A DNA stretch of 64,000 nt from Rhizomys pruinosus (taxonomy: Eukaryota; Chordata; Mammalia; Rodentia; Spalacidae): the NCBI GenBank assembly GCA_009823505.1, contig VZQC01005710.1, forward strand, positions 2,298,788 to 2,362,787, given 5' to 3'. The position numbers were made by a program, and so were the translations under genes. The notes beneath the pieces are model-generated. The model was not told where the DNA came from and ran no database searches. It saw only the letters and a list, made by a program, of their open reading frames with translations. This document shows, piece by piece, positions 34,242 to 45,300 of the stretch (position 1 is the first letter of the stretch; each line of letters begins with the position of its first letter).

Positions 34242-36680
34242 AAAAGACATAGGTGTAGAAAAAGATTTTCTAAATCAGACAGCAGCTTCGCAGAAAATAA
34301 GGTCTACAATTGACAAAAGGGACCTCATTAAACTCAAAAGCTTCTGTGCAGCTAAGAAAACAATCAAGGAAGTGAAGAGAAAACTCACAGAGTGGGAGGA
34401 AATCTTCACCAGTGATATATCTGAGAGAGAATTAATGTCAAGAATATATAGACTATTCAAAAAACAAAGAGGTAAGAAAACAAATGACCTACTCAAAAGA
34501 TGAAGTAAAGAGCTGAACAGAGACTTCACCAGTGAGGAATTAAAGATGGCTGAGAAACATCTTAAAAAGTGTTCAACATCATTAATAATTAAAGAAATGC
34601 AAATTAAAACCACTCTCAGATATCATCTCACTCTGATATGACTAGCTAAGATCAAGAAAACAAAAGACACCAAATGCTGGAGAGGTTGTGGGGAAAGGGG
34701 AACACTTATCCACTGCTGGTGGATAAGTGTAAATTTGTACAACTACTGTGGAAAGCAGTGTGGAGAACCCTTAAGAGACTCAAAATGAGCCTACCACCTG
34801 ACCCAGTCATACCACTCCTAGTATATACCCACAAGACTCATCCTACTGCAGAGATATATGCACAGCTATGTTTATTGTAGCTCTCTTCACAATAGCAAAG
34901 AGTGGGAACCAACCTAAATGACCCTCAACTGATGAGTAGAGAAAATATGGTACACCTACACAATGGAGTTCTATGCAGCAGTAAAGAAAGATAGCATCAT
35001 GAACTTTGCAGGTAAATTGATGGAACTTGAAGATATTATGTTGAGTGAAGTATCACAGTCCCAGAAAAACAAATGATGAATAGTATCCCTCATCTGTGGA
35101 TGCTAGTACCAAGTACCTAGTTGTAAGGCAAAGTAAGCAACATTAATGTTATGTTCCTCGTGGTCTGAAAATAACTGTGCTCTTTTATTGTGAATCCCTT
35201 AACCGGTTCTAGAATCAAGCTACCATTTATTTTCAGACTTAGGCAGTTTTGGCATATGGGCAGAGGGTATATATGGACAAAATCAAAAGAATGAAGGGAA
35301 AAAAACCTAGTTTGTTGTGACATTGTGTCTAACCACAGTATCTATCTTATGGGAGTGCTTCTTAGTATTTCTTATATAAGGCTGCTTGAACTTTTGTTCA
35401 AGCCTTTTCTAAAATATTATACAGAAGTTAAAAGTATCAGGCTGGTGTAACTTAGACTTTCTGGATGCTTAACAACAATACTTAAGGCCCATACCAATTT
35501 GGCCAAGGGACTTAAGGGATAACTTTGTTCCTTGCCCTCAGAGGTCAACTAAGTCCCAGGGGACTATGCATGGAGGAATCTCTTGAAATGTCCTGCAAAT
35601 GTGAGTCACCAGTCTTCCTGTGCAGGGAGGTCTTGGAGATCTTGAGACTTCAGCCAGTGTCCAGTCTATTAAGAGGAAAGTCTGCTCATGCTTCAAAAAG
35701 GGAAGCCTGGTCTAGTAGGACCTGACTTTGTCCTTGAGTGGATGGAACCGGTAAATGAAAAGCCAAAAGTAGCCAGGGGCTCCCTCCCTCTACCCCCAAA
35801 ACCTGAGGACCAGATCCTCAATTGACCTTGAGAAAACAAAAACCTTGGGCTAACAGTGTGGCCTTAAGCGTCCAAAAGGAAAGTATAACCAGAAATAAAT
35901 AATTAGTAAGGCCTGAGAAATACTACTTCAGGTATAAAACTTGAGCATCTTAGTAAACAAAGACAAAAGTAAAAAAAAAAAAAAAAAAAAAAATGACGCA
36001 ACAGTTTCTTTTGTCGGTTATTCACTGGCCAAGTGCAGCTACCCTGTGGCTGCCACTGCTTTTGCCATCCTTCAAAGACATGAGACACAGCTTTTCAACC
36101 TTCCAATATGGACTGATGACTCATATCTCTCCAAGAATCCTCCAAACCTTCAGTGCCAAAGGGGGACTACTGAGATACCTAGCTTGTGGACGGAGAAACT
36201 ACTGGGTTTTCAGTCTCTTCAGAGTATAGACTGCTATTGTTGGACTACCCAGGCTGCATCACGGAGACCAGTACAGGAGGATCAAGACAGGACGTAGTGC
36301 TTACTGGACTTCATTTGGTGACCATGGGAAGGGAAAACCCCATTTGGAACACAAGGGCAGCGCTGATAGTTTGGGCTTGCCAAGGAGGAGACTTCAAACC
36401 TGACATCTTTCAGCCTAATAAAAAAAAAGAAATCATAAGCTGAAGATGCTAAAACCTTTGATATATGTGGCATGCATATGTGCATATTTTGGAGTGATGC
36501 AAATTGGAAGGAACAACAACAACAAGATTGGGTCAAAGAACTGATTGAAATGGTGAACTTCTGCTCAAAACCTGTTTGGCAGAATGCATGAGCTCTGGTG
36601 GGGTTGGGGGGAGGAATGGGTCTAGACTTGATCGGAAATTTTGTTTGAAATGCATAAAGCTTCAATAAAAATTGGCTAAA
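34242..36680 (+). mobile_element. 5'-truncated L1: ORF2 C-terminus plus long 3' region
   Basis: 34242-35110 decodes, with stops and frameshifts, to the C-terminal end of L1 ORF2p: a DKRDLIKLKSFCAAKKTI segment, an [12 protein letters not shown] segment, and a TMEFYAAVKKD segment near 34960-34995. About 1.57 kb of non-coding sequence follows, with a run of 23 A at 35971-35993, and ends at CTTCAATAAAAATTGGC with a short A tail. The flanking 14-bp direct repeat at 36681-36694 matches 34074-34087 exactly, consistent with target-primed insertion. The protein is dead. The 3' region is much longer than I would expect for a rodent L1 tail and may contain a second element. Confidence 0.75.
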
Positions 36681-36694
36681 AAAAGTTTAATTGG
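36681..36694 (+). other. Target-site copy 3 (right of L1)
   Basis: AAAAGTTTAATTGG, identical to 34074-34087. Confidence 0.85.
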
Positions 36695-36710
36695 GAACCT
36701 TTTTAAAACC

Positions 36711-36826
36711 TTTTTTTTTTTTTTTCGAGACAGAGTCTCACGTAGTGCAGCCTGGCCTTGAACTCCTGATCCTCCATCTTCTTAGTGCTGGGATTGTGAG
36801 TGTGAACCAGAGGCTGAGCTCACGGA
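36711..36826 (-). repeat. B1 SINE fragment
   Basis: T run, CGAGACAGAGTCTCACGTAG, CCTGGCCTTGAACTCCTGAT, GTGCTGGGATTGTGAGTGTG. Confidence 0.78.
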
Positions 36827-37399
36827 CCTTCAGTTTCAGCAAAAAGCCAAGACAGCCTTCACGTACCAGCAAGAGAACCTTGGTTTATCTCGCCTGTGAT
36901 GTGTTAGGAGCAGAGCCCGGAGAGTGAATATATTAAAAGCAGACATTAGATTTACTTACACAACAGGGGCCGGGAGTCCAACAATGGCTGTAAGCTGGAG
37001 AGGTGAGAGCCCTTGACATCCGGGGTCTCAGCAGCCCCAATTTAGCACTGGAGAATCACTGGTCTCCAGTCTACTTTGGAAGGTAGAAGAAGCTGAGTTC
37101 CAGCGTTAGAGGAGGGTGGCAGCATGAGACGCACCCGCACCCAGGCTGGCCTAGATCCACTCACAGCAAGAAGCCAAGGTGGCCAGCAACACTGGCTTTC
37201 CTTCTGCCCTCTTTCTACCTGGACCTCCACTGGGATGCCACCCTCTCCAGAGAAGAGTCTCCCAGATCAGTTAATTCTTCCTGCACAGACCCACCCAGAG
37301 GCAGGTCTCCTAATTGATGCAGGGCTAATCAAATTGCCAGTCAAGCTTATCCATGGCTGAGAGAAAAGCTCTGTTCTCCTGGTCTTTAGCTCAGAGGGA
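36827..37399. other. Unique DNA, no gene recognised
   Basis: No supported feature. Confidence 0.5.
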
Positions 37400-37602
37400 G
37401 CCTCCTCCTCCTCCTCCTCCTCCTCCTCTTCCTCCTTCCTCCTCCTCCTCCTTCTCCTCCTCCTCCTCCTCCTCCTCCTCCTCCTCCTCCTCCTCCTCCT
37501 CCTCCTCCTCCTCCTCCTCCCTCCCTCTTCCTCCTCCTCCTCCTCCTCCTCCTCCTTCTCCTCTCCTCCTCCTCCTCCTCCTCCTCCTCCTCCTCCTCCT
37601 CC
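37400..37602. repeat. (CCT)n triplet array, about 200 bp
   Basis: Nearly pure CCT triplets with a few phase slips (CTTCCTCCTT, CCCTCCCTCTT, CTTCTCCTCTCC). It is a pure pyrimidine strand. Poly-Ser/Pro/Leu frames result. Confidence 0.97.
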
Positions 37603-38585
37603 GGTGTTTGGCTCCAGGCTCTACTCTAACTGTCCACCTACCCTTCTAGCCTTAGGGTGGAAGTGCCAGAAGGGGGCTGGCCCAAGGCTGTGCTGTTCTC
37701 TGTAGGCTTACCCGTAATCCTTCGGTGGTATTATCCCCAAATCACCCATCAGAATGGCCATGTCACTGGAGCCATCAAGGAGGCCCCAAGGGTCCCACAT
37801 TTCTCAGTGGGCGGAGTAGCCTTTGCTGGTGTCTATCTGTGCCATGCTGATGAGTCTCCTTCTCTGAAGGGCTGCCCCGTGGCATCCTCATCTTCTGGGT
37901 CTGACCACTTGGAGGTATATTAGCAGTCAGTGCGTCACAAGGAAACTGCCATGCAGAGCTGTGGCAGGGTGAGGCTGCTCGTCCTTTTCCAGCTGCCTCT
38001 GTGGACATGGGAACAGGAGCCAGGGGAGAAGCTGGGAAGGGGGGCTTGTGCCCGGGCCATGCCTCATCTGGTAGGGGATAGACCACTCCTGGTGTGGCCT
38101 CCACAGCTGTGGCAGGCAGAAGCTGTGGTGGAGCTGGGCACTCCCCTGAGGAATACCCACTGAATGTGTGTATGCAAGCGGATTCACTGGGAACTGGGTC
38201 TCATGCACTAATTCTAGGGAGATGGGTGAACACTGTCTGAAAATCACTTTTCCACAAGATGGCATCTGCAGGATAACTGCTGGCAAAGGGTGTCTGCTTG
38301 CAGACAGGGCACCATCTGCCTGCCTGGATGCCTACCAGCTTGTTTGATAAGAACTCTGTAAGTGCAGGTTAGGAAGGATGCCAAGTTGCTGATGGTGGCT
38401 GTACCACAGCATCGTAGATTCCTGCTCTGGTCTTTTTATGTCCCCATGACCATGAATATTCCAGTGGGAGGCCCAGTCAGTGACAGACATCCTTTTTTTC
38501 CTTGTGCCTGTGCCTGGGGCCCAGTGGGTTCTGCTGTTAGAGACAACCTTGGCTGCCACTTCTTGGTACCATCCACATAGTTGAT
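37603..38585. other. Unique G/C-richer DNA, no gene recognised
   Basis: Overlapping frames of 72-119 codons on both strands lack recognisable motifs. Confidence 0.5.
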
Positions 38586-38762
38586 AGGGTCTCTCTGTGG
38601 CTTGAGGCTCACCAGTTAGGCTAGGTTGGCTGGTCAGAGAGCCCCAAGAATCTGTCTCTGGGATTACACGGGAACATTGCTACACGCAGCTCTTTTCATG
38701 TAAGTTCTAGGTCCTCACACTGTTAAGACAGGCCCTTTACTGACCAAGCTATCATCTCAGCC
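38586..38762 (-). repeat. B4-type SINE, old
   Basis: B1-like TAGGGTCTCTCTGTGGCTTG, then the reversed tRNA-like end GTTCTAGGTCCTCACACTGT and GACCAAGCTATCATCTCAGC. Confidence 0.5.
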
Positions 38763-38984
38763 AATGTTCTTCATCCCACAGGACAGTAAATGGATGATGA
38801 GACCACCTTTCAAAGAACCCAGCTTGGGACGTTGCCCTACTGTGTGCCAGGCATGTGCTGTGTAGCATGGGTGAGGTTGAGGGTGAGCAAATGCCTAAGA
38901 CTCAGCAAATCCCTCCATGTAAGCAGATGGATCCGAGTCTGTCCAGGATGATCGGAGATTAGCTTGATCCTCAAGACCAGGCAG

Positions 38985-39125
38985 GGCTGTGGACAAGCCA
39001 TGTGGTGTTTGAGCCTGGGGTTCCTCATCTATGAAATGGGGGACATTTACTCTCTGCAGGCCTGTTGTCAGGCTCCAGAGCAGACGCTCGGTTCACATTT
39101 ATCGCTGCCATCCTTATTTTCGCTG
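38985..39125 (+). repeat. MIR element fragment
   Basis: GGGGTTCCTCATCTATGAAA and TGGGGGACATTTACTCTCTG, followed by GTCAGGCTCCAGAGCAGACG, match the MIR core and 3' half in order. MIR predates placental mammals. Confidence 0.55.
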
Positions 39126-39519
39126 TGAAGGAAAGCTTTCTCAGTGTTCTGCACTTCCCTGCACGGATCTCCCACATGTGGATGCAGAGAGGACTCACAC
39201 TCTTCTCGGGTAACAGGGAAGGCCCTTCCTCTTAGTTTCTTTCACTGAGCCTCTACTCTGTGTGCCAGTTCTTCTTGTGGGTCTACCTCTTTTCCTCCCC
39301 AGGGAATTTTCTATTCTGGGTACCCTGCCCGGTTCCCCGCTTCCCTCAGCACCAAGGGACACCTGTATCTTGCATCCATCCATCTGAGGGCAGAGCTTAT
39401 ACTACTGCATGATGAAATCTCGCTCCACTTCTCCTTCAGCATCTCAGAATCCAGGGCTCCCTTCTCACGCCGGCCTCAGCCAGGAAACTGATTTCTCATG
39501 CCACTGGCCCTGCGTGTGT
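39126..39519. other. Unique DNA
   Basis: No supported feature. Confidence 0.5.
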
Positions 39520-40255
39520 TCCCTGGTTCCATCCCATCTGATCACTGGTCCTGCGTCCCCGGTCCCGTCCCATCTGACCACTGACCCTGGTCCCTGGTCC
39601 CATCCCATCTGACCACTGACCCTGGTCCCTGGTCCCATCCCATCTGACCACTGACCCTGGTCCCTGGTCCCATCCCATCTGACCACTGACCCTGGTCCCT
39701 GGTCCCATCCCATCTGACCACTGACCCTGCGTCCCTGGTCCCATCCCATCTGATCACTGGCCCTGCGTCCCTGGTCCCGTCCCATCTGACCACTGGCTCT
39801 GCATCGCTGGTCCCGTCCCATCTGACCACTGGCCCTGGTCCCTGTCCTGTCCCATCGGATCACTGGCCCTGGTCCCTGGTCCCATCCCATCTGACCACTG
39901 GCCCTGCGTCCCTGGTCCTGTCCCATCTGACCACTGGCTGTGTGTCCCTGGTCCTGTCCCATCTGACCACTGGCCCTGCATCCCTGGTCTTGTCCCATCT
40001 GACCACTGACCCTGCGTCCCTGGTCCCGTCCTATCTGACCACTGGCCCTGGTCCCTGGTCCTGTCCCATGTGACCACTGACCCTGCGTCCCTGGTCCCGT
40101 CCCATGTGACCACTGGCCCTGGTCCCTGTCCTGTCCCATCGGATCACTGGCCCTGGTCCCTGGTCCCATCCCATGTGACCACTGGTCCTGTGTCCCTGGT
40201 CCCATCCCATCTGACCACTGGCCCTGGTCCCTGGTTCCGTCCTATCTGGCCACTT
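39520..40255. repeat. 35/36-bp minisatellite, about 20 units
   Basis: Unit core GACCACTGGCCCTGGTCCCT followed by GGTCCCATCCCATCT. Units alternate between 35 and 36 bp depending on GGTCCC against GCGTCCC. Minus-strand frames stay open for up to 246 codons (Gly/Gln/Trp/Asp-rich), which I attribute to the repeat. Confidence 0.96.
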
Positions 40256-41335
40256 TAAGGCCCCACTTGGAGGCTCTGAGCTGGAACAGCAGCCCTGGTC
40301 TAGCTGCCAGAAGGGGAGCAAAGTCTTGGAGCCTCTGGAGGCTCTAAGAATGGGCTTCCTGATGATGCTCAGGCCAGCAGAGCCAGGTGGAGACACGCAG
40401 CAGAGGGGCCCTGCAGAGTGAGCACCACGGGGCTGCTCTAGTCAACCTCCGAAGGAGCACCACCCCTAGGGGAGACAGATTCAGGAGTGGTGGTGGTGGT
40501 AAGTGGGGTCAGAGGTGGAAACTGACCCCAGCCAGACGACAGGTGGCTTTGTCACATGTCCCCTTCTGACCCAGCCACAGGGGAGCCACTGAAAGGCCAA
40601 GTGTAAGGTTTATAAACAGCAAGCTGTGCCCTGGGCCCCTGAGAACAGCACCACCCATGTTCTCCTCCATCCGCTTCTGATTTACACTGCTGCCCAGACC
40701 TTCAAGGTCTCAATCTGCTGGGATCTTTGTTTCCTTAGTTCTCTGATCTTTCAGCTAGGACCCTTTAAGAATGTCCCAGGGAGAGGCGAGCCGCTGGTTG
40801 GTCAGGATCCTGAGCTCAGGGGCTCGCCATCCTGGCACGCCGCTGGCCTGGTGCTGCTGTGATGGGCTGGGGTCACACCCTGGCTCTGGTCTTTACTTCT
40901 CTTCTGTCTGCAATTTCGTGATTGAAACATGGACACCCCGCCCATCCACAGCCACGCTGCAGACCAGCATGCAGCTTTCTGCCTCAATTTTCAGTCTCAT
41001 ACCTAATTCAGAGTCTTGACATTTAAGACAAACTCTGGGCATTTCTCGTGGCAGAATGGGGAGATCTTTTAGGATGTAAATGTGTATTGTGAGGTCTTGA
41101 AAGGAGAGATGAAGAGAGAGAGGACCTCCCTGTCAGCTCATTGGCCCTGGACTTGCCACTGTGTCCTTGGGATTGTGTGTGTGAGGAGGCCTGGGAAGGG
41201 ACAGATGCTGGGGGCAGAGGAAAAGCTGTCATTTCCAGAGCTCATTTGATCGGCTTCTGCAGACATTGGGAGACAAGTGGTGAAAGCAGAGGCAAGAAAA
41301 CCACGAGCAAAGCACCTGTAGGATGTGCATGCACT
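40256..41335. other. Unique DNA, no gene recognised
   Basis: No supported gene. A short GTGGTGGTGGT run lies near 40489. Confidence 0.5.
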
Positions 41336-41965
41336 TCCTCCAGCCTTCCTCCTTCCTCCCAGCCTTCCTCCTTCCTCCCAACCTTCCTCCTTCCTCCAGC
41401 CTTCCTTCTTCCTCCCAGCCTTCCTCCTTCCTCCAGCCTTCCTCCTTCCTTCCAGCCTTCCTCCTTCATCCCAGCCTTCTTCCTTCCTCCCAGCCTTCCT
41501 CCTTCCTCCCAGCCTTCCCCCTTCCTCCCAGCCTTCCTCCTTCCTCCCAGCCTTCCCCTTCCTCCCAGCCTTCCTCCTTCCTCCCAGCCTTCTTCCTTCC
41601 TCCCAGCCTTCCCCCTTCCTCCCAGCCTTCCTCCTTCCTCCCAGCCTTCCTCCTTCCTCCGCCCTTCTTCCTTCCTCCCAGCTTCCTCTTCCTCCTTCCT
41701 CCCAGCTTCTTCCTTCCTCCCACCCTTCCCCCTTCCTCCCAGCCTCTCCCCTTTCTGCCATGCCTTCCTCCTTCCGTCCCAGCCCCTCCCCCTTTCCTCC
41801 AGCCTTCCTCCTTCCTCCAGCCTCCCCTCCTCACAGCCGTGTCCGCCTTCCTCCCAGCCTTCCTCTTTCCTCCCATGCCCTCCCCTTCTCCCAGCGCTTC
41901 CTCTTCCTCCCCAGCCCTCCCCTCTCCTAGCCTGTCCGCCTTCCTCCAGCCTCCCCTCCCCTTTC
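41336..41965. repeat. Polypyrimidine minisatellite, 19-20-bp unit
   Basis: Unit core CCAGCCTTCCTCCTTCCTC, about 30 units. It is regular up to about 41640 and progressively irregular to the right. Nearly all the strand is C or T. Long frames on both strands (up to 364 codons) are Pro/Ser or Gly/Arg/Glu low-complexity. Confidence 0.95.
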
Positions 41966-42373
41966 CGACACTGGGGACCACACGAGTACTTGCTTGTAAT
42001 GCCTAAACAACTCTCCTTTCTTGGAGAGGGGATGTCTTCTGGAAAATACAGTGCCAAACTATGCAATTGCTGGATTCTAAAAAAAAAGGGGAGAATGTGG
42101 GCAAACTATGAAGGCACAAAGAAGTGGGGGGGGCAGGTCAACTTGAGAGGAACTTGTTTACAACAGTGTGTTTCCCGAGACACCAAGGGACACAGTCAGA
42201 GGGTGGCCACCAGGGTGGAGAAGCTGGGGTCATAGCAAAGTTCAGGAGACTCTGGGGGCCACATCTGAGGGAAAGCATGTTGGGCATGGCTATGTTCATC
42301 AGCTTTAAAGGGAAAACTTTACATTTTCTTGAGGTAGAAAAGCATGGGAGCAGGCTGTGGAAAAAAAAAAACC
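41966..42373. other. Unique DNA between two arrays
   Basis: No supported feature; ends in a run of about 12 A at 42360-42371 beside the next array. Confidence 0.5.
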
Positions 42374-45300
42374 AAGAAGGAGGGAGCACGGTCCAGAGAG
42401 GAGGAGGGAGCACGGTCCAGTAAGAAGGAGGGGGCACGGTCCAGTGAGAAGGACGGAGCACGGTCCAGTGAGAAGGACGGAGCACGGTCCAGTGAGAAGG
42501 AGGGAGCACGGTCCCGTGAGAAGGAGGGAGCACGGCCCAGTGAGAAGGATGGAGCACGGTCCAGTGAGAAGGAGGGAGCACGGCCCAGTGAGAAGGAGGG
42601 AGCACGGTTCCCGTGAGGAGGATGGAGCACGGTTACAGTGAGGAGAAAGGAAGCACGGTTCCTAGTGAGGCGGAGGGAACGGCTCCAGTGAGGAGGAGGG
42701 GAGCAGGTCCCAGTGAGGAGGAGGGAGCACGGTCCAGCGAGAAGGAGGGAGCACGGTCCAGAGAGGAGGAGGGAGCACGGTCCAGCGAGAAGGAGGGAGC
42801 ACGGTCCAGTAAGAAGGAGGGAGCACGGTCCAGTGAGGAGGAGGGAGCACGGTCCAGTGAGAAGGAGGGAGCACGGTCCAGTGAGAAGGAGGGAGCACGG
42901 CCCAGTGAGAAGGATGGAGCACGGTCCAGTGAGAAGGAGGGAGCACGGGCCAGTGAGAAGGAGGGAGCATGGTCCAGTGAGAAGGAGGGAGCACGGTCCA
43001 GTGAGGAGGAGGGAGCACGGTCCAGTGAGAAGGAGGGAGCATGGTCCAGTGAGGAGGAGGGAGCATGGTCCAGTGAGGAGGAGGGAGCACGGTCCAGTGA
43101 GAAGGAGGGAGCACGGTCCAGTGAGGAGGAGGGAGCACGGTCCAGTAAGAAGGAGGGAGCACAGTCCAGTAAGGAGGAGGGAGCACGGTCCAGTAAGAAG
43201 GAGGGAGCACAGTCCAGTAAGGAGGAGGGAGCACGGTCCAGTAAGAAGGAGGGAGCACAGTCCAGTGAGAAGGAGGGAGCACGGGCCAGTGAGAAGGAGG
43301 GAGCACGGTCCAGTGAGAAGAAGGGAGCACGGTCCAGTGAGAAGAAGGGAGCACGGTCCAGTGAGAAGAAGGGAGCACGGTCCAGTGAGAAGAAGGGAGC
43401 ACGGTCCAGTGAGAAGAAGGGAGCACGGTCCAGTGAGAAGAAGGGAGCACGGTCCAGTGAGAAGGCGGGAGCACGGTCCAGTGAGAAGAAGGGAGCACGG
43501 TCCAGTGAGAAGGTGGGAGCACGGTCCAGTGAGAAGGAGGGAGCACAGCCCAGTTGAGACGGAGGGAGGGCATAGCGGTCCAGTAGAGAGGACGGGAGCA
43601 CGGTCCGTTGAGAAGGAGGAGCACGGTCCAGTTGAAGGAGGGAGCACGGTTCCAGTGAGAAGGAGGGACAGCAGGTCCAGTTAGACAGGAGGGAGCCACG
43701 GTCCCGAGAAGGAGGGGAGCACGGTCCAGTAGAGGGGCGGTCACGAGAAGGAGGGAGCACTGGTCCAGAGAGGAGGAGGGAGCACGGTCCAGCTGAGAAG
43801 GAGGGAGCACGGTCCCAGGAGAAGGAGGGAGCACGGTCCAGTGAGAAGAGGGAGCACGGTCCAGTGAGAAGAGGGAGCACAGGTCCAGTAGGAGAAGAAG
43901 GGAGCACGGTCCAGCTGAGCAGGAGGGAGCACGGTCCAGTGAGAAAGGAGACGCCCAGTAGACAGGGAGCATGGTCCAGTGGAAAGCCGGTCCAGAAGGA
44001 GGAGGGAGCACGGTCCAGCTGAGAAGGAGGGAGCACGGTCCAGAGAGGAGGAGGGAGCACGGTCCAGCGGAGAAGGAGGGAGCACGGTCCAGATGAGGAG
44101 GAGGGAGCACGGTGCGAGGGACAGGTCGGCGGAGGAGGGAGCACGGTCCAGCGAGAAGGAGGGAGCACGGTCCAGAGAGGAGGAGGGAGCACGGTCCAGC
44201 GAGAAGGAGGGAGCACGGTCCAGAGAGGAGGAGGGAGCACGGTCCAGCGAGAAGGAGGGAGCACGGTCCAGAGAGGAGGAGGGAGCACGGTCCAGCGAGA
44301 AGGAGGGAGCACGGTCCAGTAGAGAGGAGGGAGCACGGTCCAGGAGAAGGAGGGAGCACGGTCCTGAAAGAGGCGAGCCATGGAAGGAGGGAGCACGGTC
44401 CACGTAAGAAGGAGGGAGCACGTCCAGAGAGGAGGAGGGAGCACGGTCCACGAGAAGGAGGGAGCACGGTCCAGAGAGAGGAGGGAGCACGGTCCAGTGA
44501 GAAGGAGGGAGCACGGTCCAGAGAGGAGGAGGGAGCACGGTCCAGCGAGAAGGAGGGAGCACGGTCCAGAGAGGAGGAGGGAGCACGGTCCAGCGAGAAG
44601 GAGGGAGCACGCTCCAGTTAAGACAGGAGGGCAGTCCAGTAGAGAGGTCCAGTAAGGAGGAGGGAGCACGGTCCAGCAAAGGAGCACGGCCAGAGAGAAG
44701 GGAGCACGGTCCAGAGAGGAAGAAGGGAGCACGGTCTAGAGACAGGTCCGAGAAGGAGGGAGCACGGTCCAGGAGACGGAGGGAGCACGGTCCAGCGAGA
44801 AGGAGGGGCACGGTCCAGTGAGAGGAGGGAGCACGGTCCAGTGAGAAGGAAGGAGCACGGTCCAGTGAGAAGGAGGGAGCACGGTCCAGTGAGAAGGAGG
44901 GAGCACCGTCCAGTGAGAAGGAGGGAGCACAGTCCAGTAAGGAGGAGGGAGCACGGTCCAGGAAGAAGGAGGGAGCACGGTCCAGGAGAGGAGGGAGCAC
45001 GGTCCAGTGAGAAGAGAGAGGGAGCACGGTCCAGTGAGAAGGAGTGAGCAGCCGTGGAGGCCCGTCCAGTGAGAAGAGAGGGAGCACGTGGTCCAGTGGA
45101 GGAGGAGGGAGCACGGTCCAGTGAGAAGGAAGGAGCACAGGTCCAGTAAGAAGGAGGGAGAGGCGTGAAAAGACACGGTCCAGTTGGAAGAAGGGGACGG
45201 TCCATAGAAGAAGGGAGCACGGTCCAGTGAGAAGGAAGGGAGCACGGCCCAGTGAGAAGATGGAGCACGGTCCAGTGAGAAGAAGGGAGCACGGTCCAGT

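Noticed and set aside
34242..34880. L1 ORF2-like frame of 139 codons as a gene
   Set aside because: 5'-truncated retrotransposon remnant with stops and frameshifts; annotated as a mobile element.
39465..40205. Minus-strand 246-codon Gly/Gln/Trp/Asp-rich frame
   Set aside because: Lies almost entirely in the 35/36-bp minisatellite.
41141..42235. Plus-strand 364-codon Pro/Ser-rich frame
   Set aside because: The core is the polypyrimidine array. The short unique ends show no known domain.
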